DNA of 64,000 nt from Comamonas koreensis (GTDB lineage Bacteria > Pseudomonadota > Gammaproteobacteria > Burkholderiales > Burkholderiaceae_C), in the NCBI RefSeq assembly GCF_014076495.1, contig NZ_CP043575.1, positions 3,410,001-3,474,000 of the forward strand, in the 5' to 3' direction. The notes under the pieces are model-generated. The model worked only from the letters and a program-made list of their open reading frames with translations. It made no database searches and was not told the origin of the DNA. Shown here piece after piece: positions 1 through 9,075 of the stretch (positions are counted from its first letter, which is position 1; every line of letters starts with the position of its first letter). A program made the position numbers and the translations under genes.

Positions 1-1820
1 GCAATCTGGTCAGACGGCATGCCCTTAGCCGCGCCGCGCAGCGCATCGAGCTGGTGCCCGAGGCCAAAGCGTTCCCCAATGACTTCAAATGCGGCAAACA
101 GGCCAGCTCGCTTGGTGGCGTCGGCGACGGTCAGTTTCTTCTCACGGCCCTCGGCATACTCCTGGCCGAAGCTCTGCGCGGCAATGCCGCCCAGCACCAG
201 GGCCTGGCCGCCCTTGATGGCCGCGCCGCCCATCAGCAACGGCAGTTGCTGGCCGATGGAGTTGATCGCGCCCTCCAGGTTGCGCGCCATCATGTCGCCG
301 CGCTCACCAATGGCAGCAGTCTTTTGCCCGATCAGCTTATTGTTGGCGCTGGCAAAATCCTTTGCGAGATCTTCTGCCCCGGTCACATCCGCCGCAAACT
401 GAGATAGACCCAGCGCGGTCTGGCCGATCCCAAGTGCGGCCTTAGCGATCCCGCGCACTGCTGCGTTGTTCACACCATTGCCTGGCTGGTTTGGATTGAA
501 CAGCTTGGCAGTCTCGAAATCGAAATCGCTATTGCCTACCGAGGGGTTGGCCAGCAGCTCTTTACCCGCTGGCAGACCTTTGCGTGCAGCATCGTTACCC
601 ATGGTCTCAGCGAACGCAGCTTGCTCGCCTGCGCGCATGAGCCGCTCGCGGCGAGCCTCGGCACGCGTGTCAAGCGGCGCGGGTGTAAGCGCCTCCTGGT
701 CTCGGCGCGCATCCACTGCACCCATCTGCTCGGCACGCTGGCGGGCCACCAGTCCTTGCCAGCTGTCCTGAGACTCAAGAACCTTGCGCTGCTCCGGCGT
801 TGCGGCGTCCCAAGCGCCTTGCACAGCCTGCCTCATCTCGGGGCGCAGTGGAATTCCCCCTGCATTGTTCGCCAGCGTAGGGCTGTTCGCTTGCATATTC
901 TCCCGCGTGAGCACCGAGCCAGCCTGCGCGGCGGGGTCGGCGGGCAGCTGCGGCTTCTTGCGCTGCATGTGGGGGAACACTCCAAATGCTGCCTGGCCAG
1001 TTTCCGTGGGCGCTGCCGTAGCCGCGGCGGGATCCTGTGTCAGAGGAGGCAAATCGCTGAGGAATTGAGCGCGCAGCGCATCGGCGTCCGAGCCGGCGTG
1101 CGGCTGGATGAATGTGTCGAAGTATGCTTCTTTGGCACCGCGCTGCTGTTGCGCCGACATGGCGGCAAACTCCGGCTTCGATGCCAGCTCGGCCCAGGTG
1201 GGAATGGACTGCTCTTGCGCAGCGGGTTTCAGCTTGGCCAGCGCGGCCGACGCTACGCCGGCGGCGGCAACGCCCTTGCGGATGTAATCGGGGTCCTCTG
1301 CATAGCCGCCTTGCTTGAGCGCGGTGAAGTAGCTTCCGGCGTCCTTGGCGCCCAGGACGTTTCGATAGCGGTCCTTACCAAGCAACCCGGCGAAGTCATC
1401 AGCGAATGCGTCACCGTTCTCGTAAGCGCGGTACTTGTCCACGCTGCCAGTCATGTTGTCCTTGGCCGACACACCCCGGCCCGAGAAGTCCTTGATGTTG
1501 CCTAGATTGTTGGTCCCTGGAATGACTGACTTGCCCCACCCGGTTTCCAGGCCCCACTGCCCGATGATGGCGTCCACCGGCGCGCCAGTCTTCTCGGAGA
1601 CCCGTTGCGCCATGGGAAGCACTTGCCCCACGAAATCGTCCACGTTCTTGGATGGCTTGGAGCCAACGGTGGAGAGGGTTGCAGGTGGTGCGTATTCGGG
1701 GATCGCAGGAGCAGCGGCCTGCTGCACCTCGTTGGAAAAGTCAGCGAGTGCCTGAGCATTGCTGAGGCTTGCGGCCAGAGTGTTGATGTTGAGTTCAGTG
1801 TTCTGGCCGTTTTGCTGCAT
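1..1820 (-). CDS. Virion (ejection-type) protein with FlgJ-like peptidoglycan hydrolase domain, partial
   Basis: The reading frame is open from the ATG at 1820 to the window edge, so the C-terminus is missing. After a ~60-residue leader, residues ~62-200 resemble the glucosaminidase domain of FlgJ and phage lytic enzymes, with the motif LETGWGKS (Glu ~92 is the expected catalytic acid) followed by NNLGNIK. The rest is long, Ala-rich and polar. A hydrolase domain at the head of a very large protein at the end of the tail gene block suits a podovirus internal virion protein that opens the cell wall during DNA ejection (T7 gp16-like in role). The domain call is fairly safe; the role is inferred from position and size. 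Confidence 0.8.
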   Translation of the reverse strand, partial: MQQNGQNTELNINTLAASLSNAQALADFSNEVQQAAAPAIPEYAPPATLSTVGSKPSKNVDDFVGQVLPMAQRVSEKTGAPVDAIIGQWGLETGWGKSVIPGTNNLGNIKDFSGRGVSAKDNMTGSVDKYRAYENGDAFADDFAGLLGKDRYRNVLGAKDAGSYFTALKQGGYAEDPDYIRKGVAAAGVASAALAKLKPAAQEQSIPTWAELASKPEFAAMSAQQQRGAKEAYFDTFIQPHAGSDADALRAQFLSDLPPLTQDPAAATAAPTETGQAAFGVFPHMQRKKPQLPADPAAQAGSVLTRENMQANSPTLANNAGGIPLRPEMRQAVQGAWDAATPEQRKVLESQDSWQGLVARQRAEQMGAVDARRDQEALTPAPLDTRAEARRERLMRAGEQAAFAETMGNDAARKGLPAGKELLANPSVGNSDFDFETAKLFNPNQPGNGVNNAAVRGIAKAALGIGQTALGLSQFAADVTGAEDLAKDFASANNKLIGQKTAAIGERGDMMARNLEGAINSIGQQLPLLMGGAAIKGGQALVLGGIAAQSFGQEYAEGREKKLTVADATKRAGLFAAFEVIGERFGLGHQLDALRGAAKGMPSDQI

Positions 1821-1831
1821 GTGTCAACCTA

Positions 1832-3040
1832 CTAAGGGAGTCCCATCAATCGCCGAAGGTCGGCATTTGTCGGGGCCATAGTAGGTTGGGCTGGCTTACT
1901 CGTACCACCACCAGCGGCAGGCTGCGCGGCCGGGGGCATCTTGCCACTGCCTGCAGTCTGGATCTGGTCATACAGCTCACTGGCTGCAGCTACATCCGCT
2001 TGCGTAGGCTTGAATCGGCCGGTCAAATCAGCCTTTGCACGATCTGCCAGGTTGCGAGCAATGAAGTCCTGGCGACTCATGCTCTTGCCCTGCTGGATCT
2101 GGTCAATGGCCCGGGAAACGGGTATGCCTTGAACGCCCGCAATGTATTCCGCATCGCGCTGCAGCGGCCCCATCTTCGCCCCGGCGACCTTGGCCTGAGA
2201 CTCAGGCGCCGTGAAGACCGGGCGCGGCACGCCGTCTGCGCCGGTGCGCACCAAGGTGGCCCCTGGCGCTACCGACTTGAGCTCGGACTTCTTGCCCAGG
2301 TTCAACTGTTGCTGCAATTGCGTCAGGGTACTGGCGGGCATCGGCGGGATGTCCGCGATGATCTGGCCCGAGGAATCCACGACCGCCAGCGCCTTTTGCC
2401 CATTCACATCGATCATTCTGGCGCCGGCCACGTCTTCGCGCAGTGGCGTGCCTGAGAGCGCCGAATGCGCATCGGCCACTGAGCGTCCGAGCAATGTGGA
2501 ATCCCCGCTGTTCAAGGCCTGCACAACGCCCTGCAGCGCTTGCAAGCCGCCCGCAGAGGCGCCTGCAGCCGCCTTGCCCAGATTGGCATTGTTGTTGAGA
2601 GGGGCTGTTTTCTCCAAGCCCTGTTGCACCGTGAGGCCGGTGCGAGCCTTAGAGGCGTCGATCAGGTCATACGTTGGTCGGTTTGCTTGATTGGATTGAG
2701 CCTGCGCCAGGCTGAGACCGGCATTGAGATCATTGGTCTGCTCCACCACGGGGCTGCGCGCTGTGGCCGCCTTGGCCTGAGCGAGGCCCAGACGCCCGCG
2801 CTCCCCCTCCCCCTCGGCCGCTATCCGGCTGTTCTCCTGCCGCAGGGGGCGCAGATCCTCCTTGTCACCAAGGTCTCCGAGCTCAGAATCAGTGCGAGCG
2901 TTGGCGAGCGTAGCCAAACCTGGGGTGGTGTCGACGATGTACTGGTTCCTGGCCTTGCGCGCAGCCAGGTCCGATTGGAACTGCTGAGACTCGCGGAACC
3001 CCTTCAAGGCGGCGAGCCCCGCCAATGCATTAAATCCCAT
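1832..3040 (-). CDS. Putative internal virion/ejection protein
   Basis: A 402-residue protein rich in Ala, Gln and Ser, with no membrane segment. The N-terminus (MGFNALAGLAALKGFRESQQ) runs into a charged, probably helical region around residues 15-120, and a Pro/Ala-rich tail ends at residue 402. It sits 11 bp from the large hydrolase-bearing virion protein and directly after another small virion-type gene. In short-tailed phages this place is usually held by proteins ejected with the DNA. I recognise no catalytic motif. The structural assignment comes from neighbourhood and composition only. Confidence 0.55.
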   Translation of the reverse strand: MGFNALAGLAALKGFRESQQFQSDLAARKARNQYIVDTTPGLATLANARTDSELGDLGDKEDLRPLRQENSRIAAEGEGERGRLGLAQAKAATARSPVVEQTNDLNAGLSLAQAQSNQANRPTYDLIDASKARTGLTVQQGLEKTAPLNNNANLGKAAAGASAGGLQALQGVVQALNSGDSTLLGRSVADAHSALSGTPLREDVAGARMIDVNGQKALAVVDSSGQIIADIPPMPASTLTQLQQQLNLGKKSELKSVAPGATLVRTGADGVPRPVFTAPESQAKVAGAKMGPLQRDAEYIAGVQGIPVSRAIDQIQQGKSMSRQDFIARNLADRAKADLTGRFKPTQADVAAASELYDQIQTAGSGKMPPAAQPAAGGGTSKPAQPTMAPTNADLRRLMGLP

Positions 3041-3051
3041 GGTCGCCTCGC

Positions 3052-3621
3052 TTAAAAGAATGCACCAACAACACTGCCCAGGAGATTGCCCATTCCCGAG
3101 CTCTCTTGCTGATTGGCCTGCGCCTGGCTGGCGGCCGCGTTGTAACCGCTACCAAGTGAGCTGCTCGCAACACCCGCCAGGTTATTGCCCAGCCCCAGCG
3201 CCTGAGTCTTCCGGGACCAAGCCGTGTCTTGCACTCCCTTGCGGGCGGCATTCTGGGTAACTGCGCCATTGGCGGCCTGCGCCAGGTTGAGCCCCACCAT
3301 GCCGGCCTGATATGCGCCGCTGCTGGGATCCATGCCCGGGGTCCGGGTCAGCCGAGACTGTGCCTTGGCAAACTCGGTGGCATTCGTAGCCGCCGCATCG
3401 CCTGCCGCGCGCGCATAGTTCTCAGCGCTGTCGTAATTCATCGCATCGCCGACGACCGCCTGATTCAGCGGAATGTAGGTCTGCTCGTAGAGGTCTGCCA
3501 GTCCGGAGCCGAACTGGTTCAGCCGGGCCGATGCGGCATTGGCCTTGCCTGAGCTGCCATCATCGGCGAGCATGCCGCCGACAATTGTTGCACCTGCACT
3601 CGCTACGATTCCCCAAGACAT
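3052..3621 (-). CDS. Putative DNA-ejection/internal virion protein
   Basis: A 189-residue Gly/Ala/Asn-rich protein. It starts with a short hydrophobic stretch (MSWGIVASAGATIVGGML) and ends with a second one (GNLLGSVVGAFF), separated by a polar helical region. Small proteins of this build recur next to ejection proteins in podovirus-like prophages. Its start overlaps the preceding cupin gene by 19 bp, which suggests translational coupling. The function is not shown by any motif, so the call rests on context. Confidence 0.5.
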   Translation of the reverse strand: MSWGIVASAGATIVGGMLADDGSSGKANAASARLNQFGSGLADLYEQTYIPLNQAVVGDAMNYDSAENYARAAGDAAATNATEFAKAQSRLTRTPGMDPSSGAYQAGMVGLNLAQAANGAVTQNAARKGVQDTAWSRKTQALGLGNNLAGVASSSLGSGYNAAASQAQANQQESSGMGNLLGSVVGAFF

Positions 3622-4088
3622 GGTCTTACCTCCTGCACAGCTTCCAACTGCGCGAATTCGTCGTATTCCTCATAGGACTGAGCAACGCACTCAGCCTCGA
3701 TCGCCACCAGGTCGGTGTTGTCTGTTCCGTGGATAGTCAACCAGCGACTTTCGGTGTGCGCGTATCCTGCCCGTTTGATCCCCGGGAAGGCCTCCACCAC
3801 CTCGCCCGGCTTGATGCGCTTCAACCCGGTTTCGGTCAGCACTGACATATCTCCGCTGAGCAAGATGTTCAGCGTCTTGTGCTTGTGGATCTTACCCACG
3901 ACGACGACCCCGGCCGGAACCCTCATCTCCCGCGCATAGATCCGGTGCGCAAAATGATGCTCGGTATGAAGCTCTACCTGGCTGTCTTTGTCGGCAAGCA
4001 TCGCTTCCTGCAGGCGCATTAGCTTTGAGCGCATGGTGGGATCAGGCGTGTGTGCGATCTCTGAGGTCATGGGCTGCATGCTATCCAT
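3603..4088 (-). CDS. Cupin-fold phage protein
   Basis: The 161-residue product has a single conserved beta-barrel-like region at about residues 55-105: GVVVVGKIHKHKTLNILLSGDMSVLTETG followed by IKPGEVVEAFPGIKRAGYAHTES. The paired His residues (HKH) and the later TIHG give a cupin-like metal-binding pattern. Cupin proteins occur between fibre and ejection genes in several podovirus-type prophages, where their role is unknown. Alternative starts exist a few codons downstream (for example MTSEIAHT); the first ATG is kept because it follows the fibre genes closely. The fold call is good; no substrate can be named. Confidence 0.65.
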   Translation of the reverse strand: MDSMQPMTSEIAHTPDPTMRSKLMRLQEAMLADKDSQVELHTEHHFAHRIYAREMRVPAGVVVVGKIHKHKTLNILLSGDMSVLTETGLKRIKPGEVVEAFPGIKRAGYAHTESRWLTIHGTDNTDLVAIEAECVAQSYEEYDEFAQLEAVQEVRPCLGES

Positions 4089-4094
4089 CCTCCG

Positions 4095-4481
4095 CTACTC
4101 GTGTGGCGCCTCTGGCCACACCAGTGCAGCTGGGTCCGGCTGCGCGGTGATGTCGCGCAGCGCCTGCCTGTACGCTCGCCACTCAGCGGCGAGAGGAATA
4201 CCCGATTCCGCAGCTGCTGACGCGCGCCAATCGCAAGCAGCCAGCAACTCATCACGTTTGAACCGAGCTTGCGCCCAGGCCTCCTCGACAGACAACGGCA
4301 TTTCATCCCAGGTGCAGGTCAAGATGTTCCACCGGTGGCGCGCGGATGGGCAGGCGCCAATCGGCCAGCCGGGCGGCTCTCCGTTCTCGACGATGGCTCC
4401 TTCCGGAAACACGGCGCAACCAACGGTGCCAAAGGCCAATAGATAGACGCCGTCGTGGGCGTAGTGCATCGCGCTGTTCAT
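4095..4481 (-). CDS. Tail fibre assembly-like protein
   Basis: The 128-residue protein ends with the pattern RDELLAACDWRA...PLAAEWRAYRQALRDI...WPEAP. This pattern is typical of the C-terminal domain of tail fibre assembly chaperones and related XkdW/DUF4376-type proteins. The gene overlaps the fibre gene to its right by 4 bp (ATGA), so the two are probably translated together, fitting a dedicated chaperone for that fibre. The N-terminal half is a short beta-rich region I do not recognise. Confidence 0.65.
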   Translation of the reverse strand: MNSAMHYAHDGVYLLAFGTVGCAVFPEGAIVENGEPPGWPIGACPSARHRWNILTCTWDEMPLSVEEAWAQARFKRDELLAACDWRASAAAESGIPLAAEWRAYRQALRDITAQPDPAALVWPEAPHE

Positions 4482-5746
4482 CGTTTGGCCCCTATGGCAA
4501 AGAGCATGGCATTATTGATGGCACTGGGCGTGTCGCCCTCAAATTGCAGGGTTAGCCTGGTGGTCGATCCCGCATTCGCATAAAACGCGTAGGCGTGCGA
4601 AACCGTGATGTAGCCGGTGTCAACCTCGTAGCCCGCCACCGACCCGCCGTTGACAAGAAGCCTCGTTCCTGTTTTCCGGAAACCTGAGCCGTAGGTAATG
4701 AGGGCCGAGGCGTGTACATACACCCAGCCGGGGTAGTCCATCGTGATGTTCAGGGTCACGACATCGAACCAAACACCAAAACCGGCCCCCGAACGCCCCG
4801 AGGGGTTGGAGCTGAACATGGGCACGGTGACGGCATTTCCCTGAATCAAGAGCGTGTCAACCTGGGCGAGCCCGATCATCGCCGTGGTAATCGTGCCATT
4901 CGCGATGACGCCATCTTCGATATAGACGCCTGCGGGCGCGACTTTCCCGTTCAGCGTTCTGGGGGTGGTGTAGACCACGAACGGAACGGCGTTGCCGTTG
5001 TTTGGCGATCCGATGGCGAACCTGTCCGCGCGCACAATGAACGTCGAGACCGTCGCCCCGTTGTTCGCCTCGCTCATCAGCCCGAAGCCAGACACATGCC
5101 CGTTCAAGTCCACCTTGATGGTGTACTTGGCCATCATCTGCCCATCAACAGTCGCGCGGGCGGCCGTCTCCTGCTGAATGAGCGCAGTGTTGTTGCCGAC
5201 CTTCACCTGCAAGTCGATCAACGACTGCGCATAGGCGGCCACATTGCTCGCCATGGTGGTGTATTTCTGCTGCAACAATGCGTAGTTGCCGTTGATGACT
5301 GCGTACTGCTGCTCGGTACGGACAATGATCGCGTTGTCCGCGCTCACGCGCTCCTGCCGCTCCTGGAAGAAGTTAACCCCGTTCTTGCTGACGTCGATGT
5401 TGATCAGTTCGATGCGTTCTCCCAGCTCCTTCCAGAGCAAGGAATTGCGAATATCGCTTTGCACCTGGTTGATGAGGCCGGGAACGTCCGAGGGCTTGAG
5501 CACCTGGGGCGCTGAGGTGCCCGTCTTCTTCATGGTCTCGGTGGCCGAGGCAATGTCGATTCCGGCGATCTTGAGATCTGCCCGCGTGACGAACTGCTGG
5601 TCACCTTCACCGGTGGTGCCATTGCGCACGTTCTGGCCAGTGGCCATATCCTGCAGCACCTTGCGTACATTGGGGTCAGCAATGGCGTTCAAGGCCGTCT
5701 GGCTGATGGCTGGAACCCCTTGGTGCCGTTTGTTTGGACTGATCAT
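4478..5746 (-). CDS. Tail fibre protein with DUF1983 / lambda J-like central domain
   Basis: A 422-residue fibre. Residues ~130-205 are a polar helical stretch with repeated IQ/ALLQQ patterns. About residues 205-260 (KVDLNGHVSGFGLMSEANNGATVSTFIVRADRFAI...PFVVYTT) match the DUF1983 region found in lambda tail-tip protein J and many siphovirus fibres. The remaining ~150 residues are a beta-rich head that may bind the host. It overlaps the genes on both sides by 4 bp. A J-type segment inside a podovirus-type cassette points to mosaic exchange of the receptor-binding part. Confidence 0.72.
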   Translation of the reverse strand: MISPNKRHQGVPAISQTALNAIADPNVRKVLQDMATGQNVRNGTTGEGDQQFVTRADLKIAGIDIASATETMKKTGTSAPQVLKPSDVPGLINQVQSDIRNSLLWKELGERIELINIDVSKNGVNFFQERQERVSADNAIIVRTEQQYAVINGNYALLQQKYTTMASNVAAYAQSLIDLQVKVGNNTALIQQETAARATVDGQMMAKYTIKVDLNGHVSGFGLMSEANNGATVSTFIVRADRFAIGSPNNGNAVPFVVYTTPRTLNGKVAPAGVYIEDGVIANGTITTAMIGLAQVDTLLIQGNAVTVPMFSSNPSGRSGAGFGVWFDVVTLNITMDYPGWVYVHASALITYGSGFRKTGTRLLVNGGSVAGYEVDTGYITVSHAYAFYANAGSTTRLTLQFEGDTPSAINNAMLFAIGAKR

Positions 5747-7962
5747 AGGCCAGCCAGCTCCCGCGCCTTCTCAGCCACTCGCAGCTCGCGAAAGCGCCCC
5801 TGCCCCGAGACCTCGATTTTCCAGCGGTCGGCCATGAAGCCGGCTGGCAGCCTAAAGTCCGAGACCTTGCGGGTAATCAACTCGGTGTGCCGTAGCACAT
5901 CATCAGCATAGAACTTCACCGTCCAGTTGCCCGAGGCCACCACCTGGGCATACCCGAAATTGAGCGGGCGCGTCAAAACCATCTCCCGCGAGCCCCAGCG
6001 GCATTGCTGCTCGTCGCCGGAGTGGAAGGCGTACACCTTGGCGCCAACCACGTAGTAGAGCTGGTCAGCCAGCAGGCCCGTAAACGTGCATTGGGCTTTG
6101 AACCCGGGCACGTCGGTCATAGTGCCACCCGCCTCGTCGAAGCGGATGACAAAAGGTATGGTCGTGTTGTCAGGGGTGTATGCCAGCAGGCGGCCATCGT
6201 TCATGCCGAAACGCAAGGCCTTGAGGTCGCCGTTCGTGAACCTGGCGCGCCACACCTCGCGCGTGAAAAACAGTTGCGAGTCCGCCAGGCTAGCGGTGGC
6301 ACCGGTGATGGTCACCAAGCCGTCCGGGCTCGCGTATATAACTCGCCCCGACACGTTGATGATGCTCCACTTATTGACCCCGGCCTGCTCCACGTTGAGC
6401 TGGCTGACAGTCATGGCATCGGGCGAGATGCCCTCGACCAAATACGGCTGCGTGCGCGTCGTCACGATGGCGCCGGTGCCCACCGCGCAGGCGCCGACTA
6501 CCTGGCTGCGCAAGGGCTTCACATTTGCAGGGCTCCAGGCCCAGGGGCGGTACGCCTCCGAGAAATGAACCTCGTTCTCCCGCATGGCCATCAGAATCCC
6601 ATTGGGCAGGAGCGTGAGGTTGCGTAGCTCTTGCGATGGCGGGTAGCTGTAGAGAGAGCTCAACTCCTCATTGAGCTCGGCGCCGGCCTTTGAATCCCGA
6701 AAGCTGAGCGTCTTTGGCCCCGTCGCTCCGGAGGTGAAGACACTGTCAACATAGTAGTAGCTGGCAATGGTGGTGCCGCTAGCGGTCCGGTACACGCGGA
6801 TTTCGGTCACCGGCACAAAGCCGCTCACGTCGTCCAGAGTGAGCGCAATATCGACCACGCTGGTTGGAGTCGCGTCCAGCGATAGCGGGTCTGAGGGCGG
6901 GCCCTCCTCGTTGTACTGGTTGACGTATGTGTAGACGTAGGCGCGCGACTCCATGTCCTTTTCTTCTGCGCCGGCCACCAGCTGAGCGTCGAACATGTTG
7001 TCGTGGTCTTCGACCTTGGCCAGCGATAGATCGATGTACTGCTGCGCGACGTAAAAGCTGGAGTTGCTGGTATAGATGTCGAGGTACAGCTCGCCGCTGG
7101 TCTTGTCCTTCGCGACCACGCGCAGCACTTCAAACGCGTCATTTGGAGTGGCCTGGTCTGCTGGGACCTGCGTTTCGTTCGATGTTTCGTTTTCCAGCTC
7201 AGGCTTTGCGCATGGCGCCCAGTGAGTGCCCGTGAACGTGTACCAGACATCGGACGGGCTGGTATGGTAGTAAGCCTGCAGGCGCCCCTGGCCGGGCTCT
7301 GGAAAACCAGCGTTGTCGTTGATGGAGTAGATCGGCCAGCCGTTGGCCGCATACTGCAAGCCTGGGATGCGGTTCCCAGTCACGGCGGCCGTGGATTTGA
7401 CCTTCTTCTTTGGAGCCGTGAACCTGATTTTTGTGAGATACCCGCTCGCGTCAAATGTGGGCGTTACCGCGATGTTGCCCTCTTGGTACTTTACGTTTGC
7501 ATCCTCGTAATGGAAGATGTACTCAATGCTGTGCTTATCGCGATTGACGCGGCGAATCTGCAGCCCCCCTCCGGCAGGGATCAGCGGCGCGGTCTTGGGG
7601 CGCGGAACGCCCACCTTGAAGGATGTACCAGGCACGCCGCCTGTAGGCTTGGTGCCCGCGCGATCCGTCACCCTTACACCGTCTGCACCGGTGTAATACA
7701 GGCGCCTGTACTGGTCGTTGGCGATGGGGGAGCGCACCGCATCGACGTCGCCTGGCCAAGAGTAAAAAGTGAGTCCGTCCTCAGTCCAAAGGCTTGAAGG
7801 CTGGTTGCTCATCGAGTTGATGAGAAAGCCACCCTTCATGTTGCGGAGCTCACCATAGGCGAAGTCGCAATTCTCCGCCAAGGTCGCGGCCGTTTCGGGC
7901 AACAGTGACTCCTGGACCCTTGGGTAGATGCCGGTGAACTTGTTCAAGATGAACCCGGCCAT
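5743..7962 (-). CDS. Large tail/stopper-type structural protein
   Basis: A 739-residue protein beginning MAGFILNKFTGIYPRVQESLLPETAATLAENCDF. This N-terminus is characteristic of a structural protein carried by many podovirus-like prophages near the tail hub. The bulk is beta-rich, with many Tyr/Trp/Gly residues and no catalytic motif. A segment around residues 340-400 (YVYTYVNQYNEEGPPSDPLSLDA...EIRVYRTASG) looks like a fibronectin-type/Ig-like strand pattern. It sits between a holin-like gene and the DUF1983 fibre, with a 4-bp overlap to the latter. Whether it forms a head-tail stopper or the tail tube is not clear from sequence. Confidence 0.62.
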   Translation of the reverse strand: MAGFILNKFTGIYPRVQESLLPETAATLAENCDFAYGELRNMKGGFLINSMSNQPSSLWTEDGLTFYSWPGDVDAVRSPIANDQYRRLYYTGADGVRVTDRAGTKPTGGVPGTSFKVGVPRPKTAPLIPAGGGLQIRRVNRDKHSIEYIFHYEDANVKYQEGNIAVTPTFDASGYLTKIRFTAPKKKVKSTAAVTGNRIPGLQYAANGWPIYSINDNAGFPEPGQGRLQAYYHTSPSDVWYTFTGTHWAPCAKPELENETSNETQVPADQATPNDAFEVLRVVAKDKTSGELYLDIYTSNSSFYVAQQYIDLSLAKVEDHDNMFDAQLVAGAEEKDMESRAYVYTYVNQYNEEGPPSDPLSLDATPTSVVDIALTLDDVSGFVPVTEIRVYRTASGTTIASYYYVDSVFTSGATGPKTLSFRDSKAGAELNEELSSLYSYPPSQELRNLTLLPNGILMAMRENEVHFSEAYRPWAWSPANVKPLRSQVVGACAVGTGAIVTTRTQPYLVEGISPDAMTVSQLNVEQAGVNKWSIINVSGRVIYASPDGLVTITGATASLADSQLFFTREVWRARFTNGDLKALRFGMNDGRLLAYTPDNTTIPFVIRFDEAGGTMTDVPGFKAQCTFTGLLADQLYYVVGAKVYAFHSGDEQQCRWGSREMVLTRPLNFGYAQVVASGNWTVKFYADDVLRHTELITRKVSDFRLPAGFMADRWKIEVSGQGRFRELRVAEKARELAGL

Positions 7963-7965
7963 GGC

Positions 7966-8364
7966 TCACTCCAGTGGCGCGAGACCGGTGGTGGTGGCTT
8001 CCCAGGCCACCTTGCGCCAGTTCTTGCCCCACTCCCTTGTCATAGCCTCGTCGCCGTTGTCGCGAAGCTGCTGCATCACCCAGGCTGCATGGCGGCGCTT
8101 CTCCTCGCGCTCTTTAAATGCCACGTCCTTGCGTTTTGCCCACACCGACACAAGGCCGGTGAGGATCGTAAAAATAGCGCCAATGATGATGCCCATGGTA
8201 TCCACCGAAAGACTCGAAAACCAGGTCGGCGCGACCCCGGCATCCGTTGCAGCTTTGGCTACGCCACCAGTGAAGGTAAAACCTCCAATGGCATAGTTGG
8301 CTCCAGCAGAAATACGGCCGATTACAAAAGCGCGGCTCTCATTGAGAAGGGACTTGAGCGACAT
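7966..8364 (-). CDS. Holin-like small membrane protein
   Basis: A 132-residue protein with one clear transmembrane segment at about residues 55-75 (MGIIIGAIFTILTGLVSVWA). A highly charged tail follows (KRKDVAFKEREEKRRHAAW), the layout of single-span HP1/P21-type holins. A weaker hydrophobic stretch lies at residues ~20-40. It lies 3 bp upstream of the large tail protein and far from the lysozyme and spanins at 23.5-24.7 kb, where another small membrane protein (25,399) is present. It could be a holin, an antiholin or an unrelated tail-associated membrane protein. Confidence 0.5.
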   Translation of the reverse strand: MSLKSLLNESRAFVIGRISAGANYAIGGFTFTGGVAKAATDAGVAPTWFSSLSVDTMGIIIGAIFTILTGLVSVWAKRKDVAFKEREEKRRHAAWVMQQLRDNGDEAMTREWGKNWRKVAWEATTTGLAPLE

Positions 8365-8368
8365 TGTT

Positions 8369-9067
8369 CTACCCTCTCCCAGGCAGCACGGAATAAGTTA
8401 AAGGTGCGCGCAAGTCGAATCCGGGGATCGGATACCACTGCTGCACACCATCCCGAAACACATTGTCTATTTCGTAGCCAACTCGTACATTAAGGCCGAA
8501 GCGGCCGAGCAATGGACGGAAAGCTGTGAGCTGCCAGGCTTCGCCGCAGCGGCGCAGCTGAATTGTGTCGTCGGCATTTCGCCAGACCTGCACGGAGTCC
8601 GCTCCGGCCGACACATCCACCGGCATCCCAAGACGGTAGGCGAGGCCTTCACCGGCATTGCGGCGATACCAGTCTTTACGGGCCTTGGTGCTACGCGGGT
8701 GGTTGCCCTTGCTCCAATAGCATGCCTCGACGGCGCGCTGGTACTCCCATGAGGCGGGGTCCTCGCTGAGCCATTGCCCAGGCTCTGGCCGGTGGGTGGC
8801 GTCGTTCCAAGGTGCGTTGTCCCCATGCGCTGTGATGTTTCCCATCGGGGCGATGTCTTGATCCAGAAGATCGGGCCGCACATCAATCAGGCGCTCGCTC
8901 TTCCACGTCAGCATCTTGGCGATCTTTCCGGCCTTGAAGAGACGCACTTTCCATTTCGCCCATAGCAAGCCACGGGCTCGTTTTTCTGCGTCCTGCAGCG
9001 CGGCAAGCGCACTGGGTTGCAACGCCGAGGGCAATCCGGTGCGCGCAATAAGTTTGGCGATGTTCAT
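8369..9067 (-). CDS. Phage protein of unknown function
   Basis: A 232-residue protein starting MNIAKLIARTGLPSAL. The ATG at 9067 is preceded by GAGGAG with a short spacer, so I prefer it to a longer reading that would run into the gene upstream. The middle is rich in Trp, Arg and His (WNDATHRPEPGQWLSEDPASWEYQRAVEACYWSKGNHPRS). The C-terminus is beta-like and ends GFDLRAPLTYSVLPGRG. No family is recognised. It lies between small fibre-associated genes and the holin-like gene in one closely packed operon. Confidence 0.5.
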   Translation of the reverse strand: MNIAKLIARTGLPSALQPSALAALQDAEKRARGLLWAKWKVRLFKAGKIAKMLTWKSERLIDVRPDLLDQDIAPMGNITAHGDNAPWNDATHRPEPGQWLSEDPASWEYQRAVEACYWSKGNHPRSTKARKDWYRRNAGEGLAYRLGMPVDVSAGADSVQVWRNADDTIQLRRCGEAWQLTAFRPLLGRFGLNVRVGYEIDNVFRDGVQQWYPIPGFDLRAPLTYSVLPGRG

Positions 9068-9075
9068 GCCGCTCC

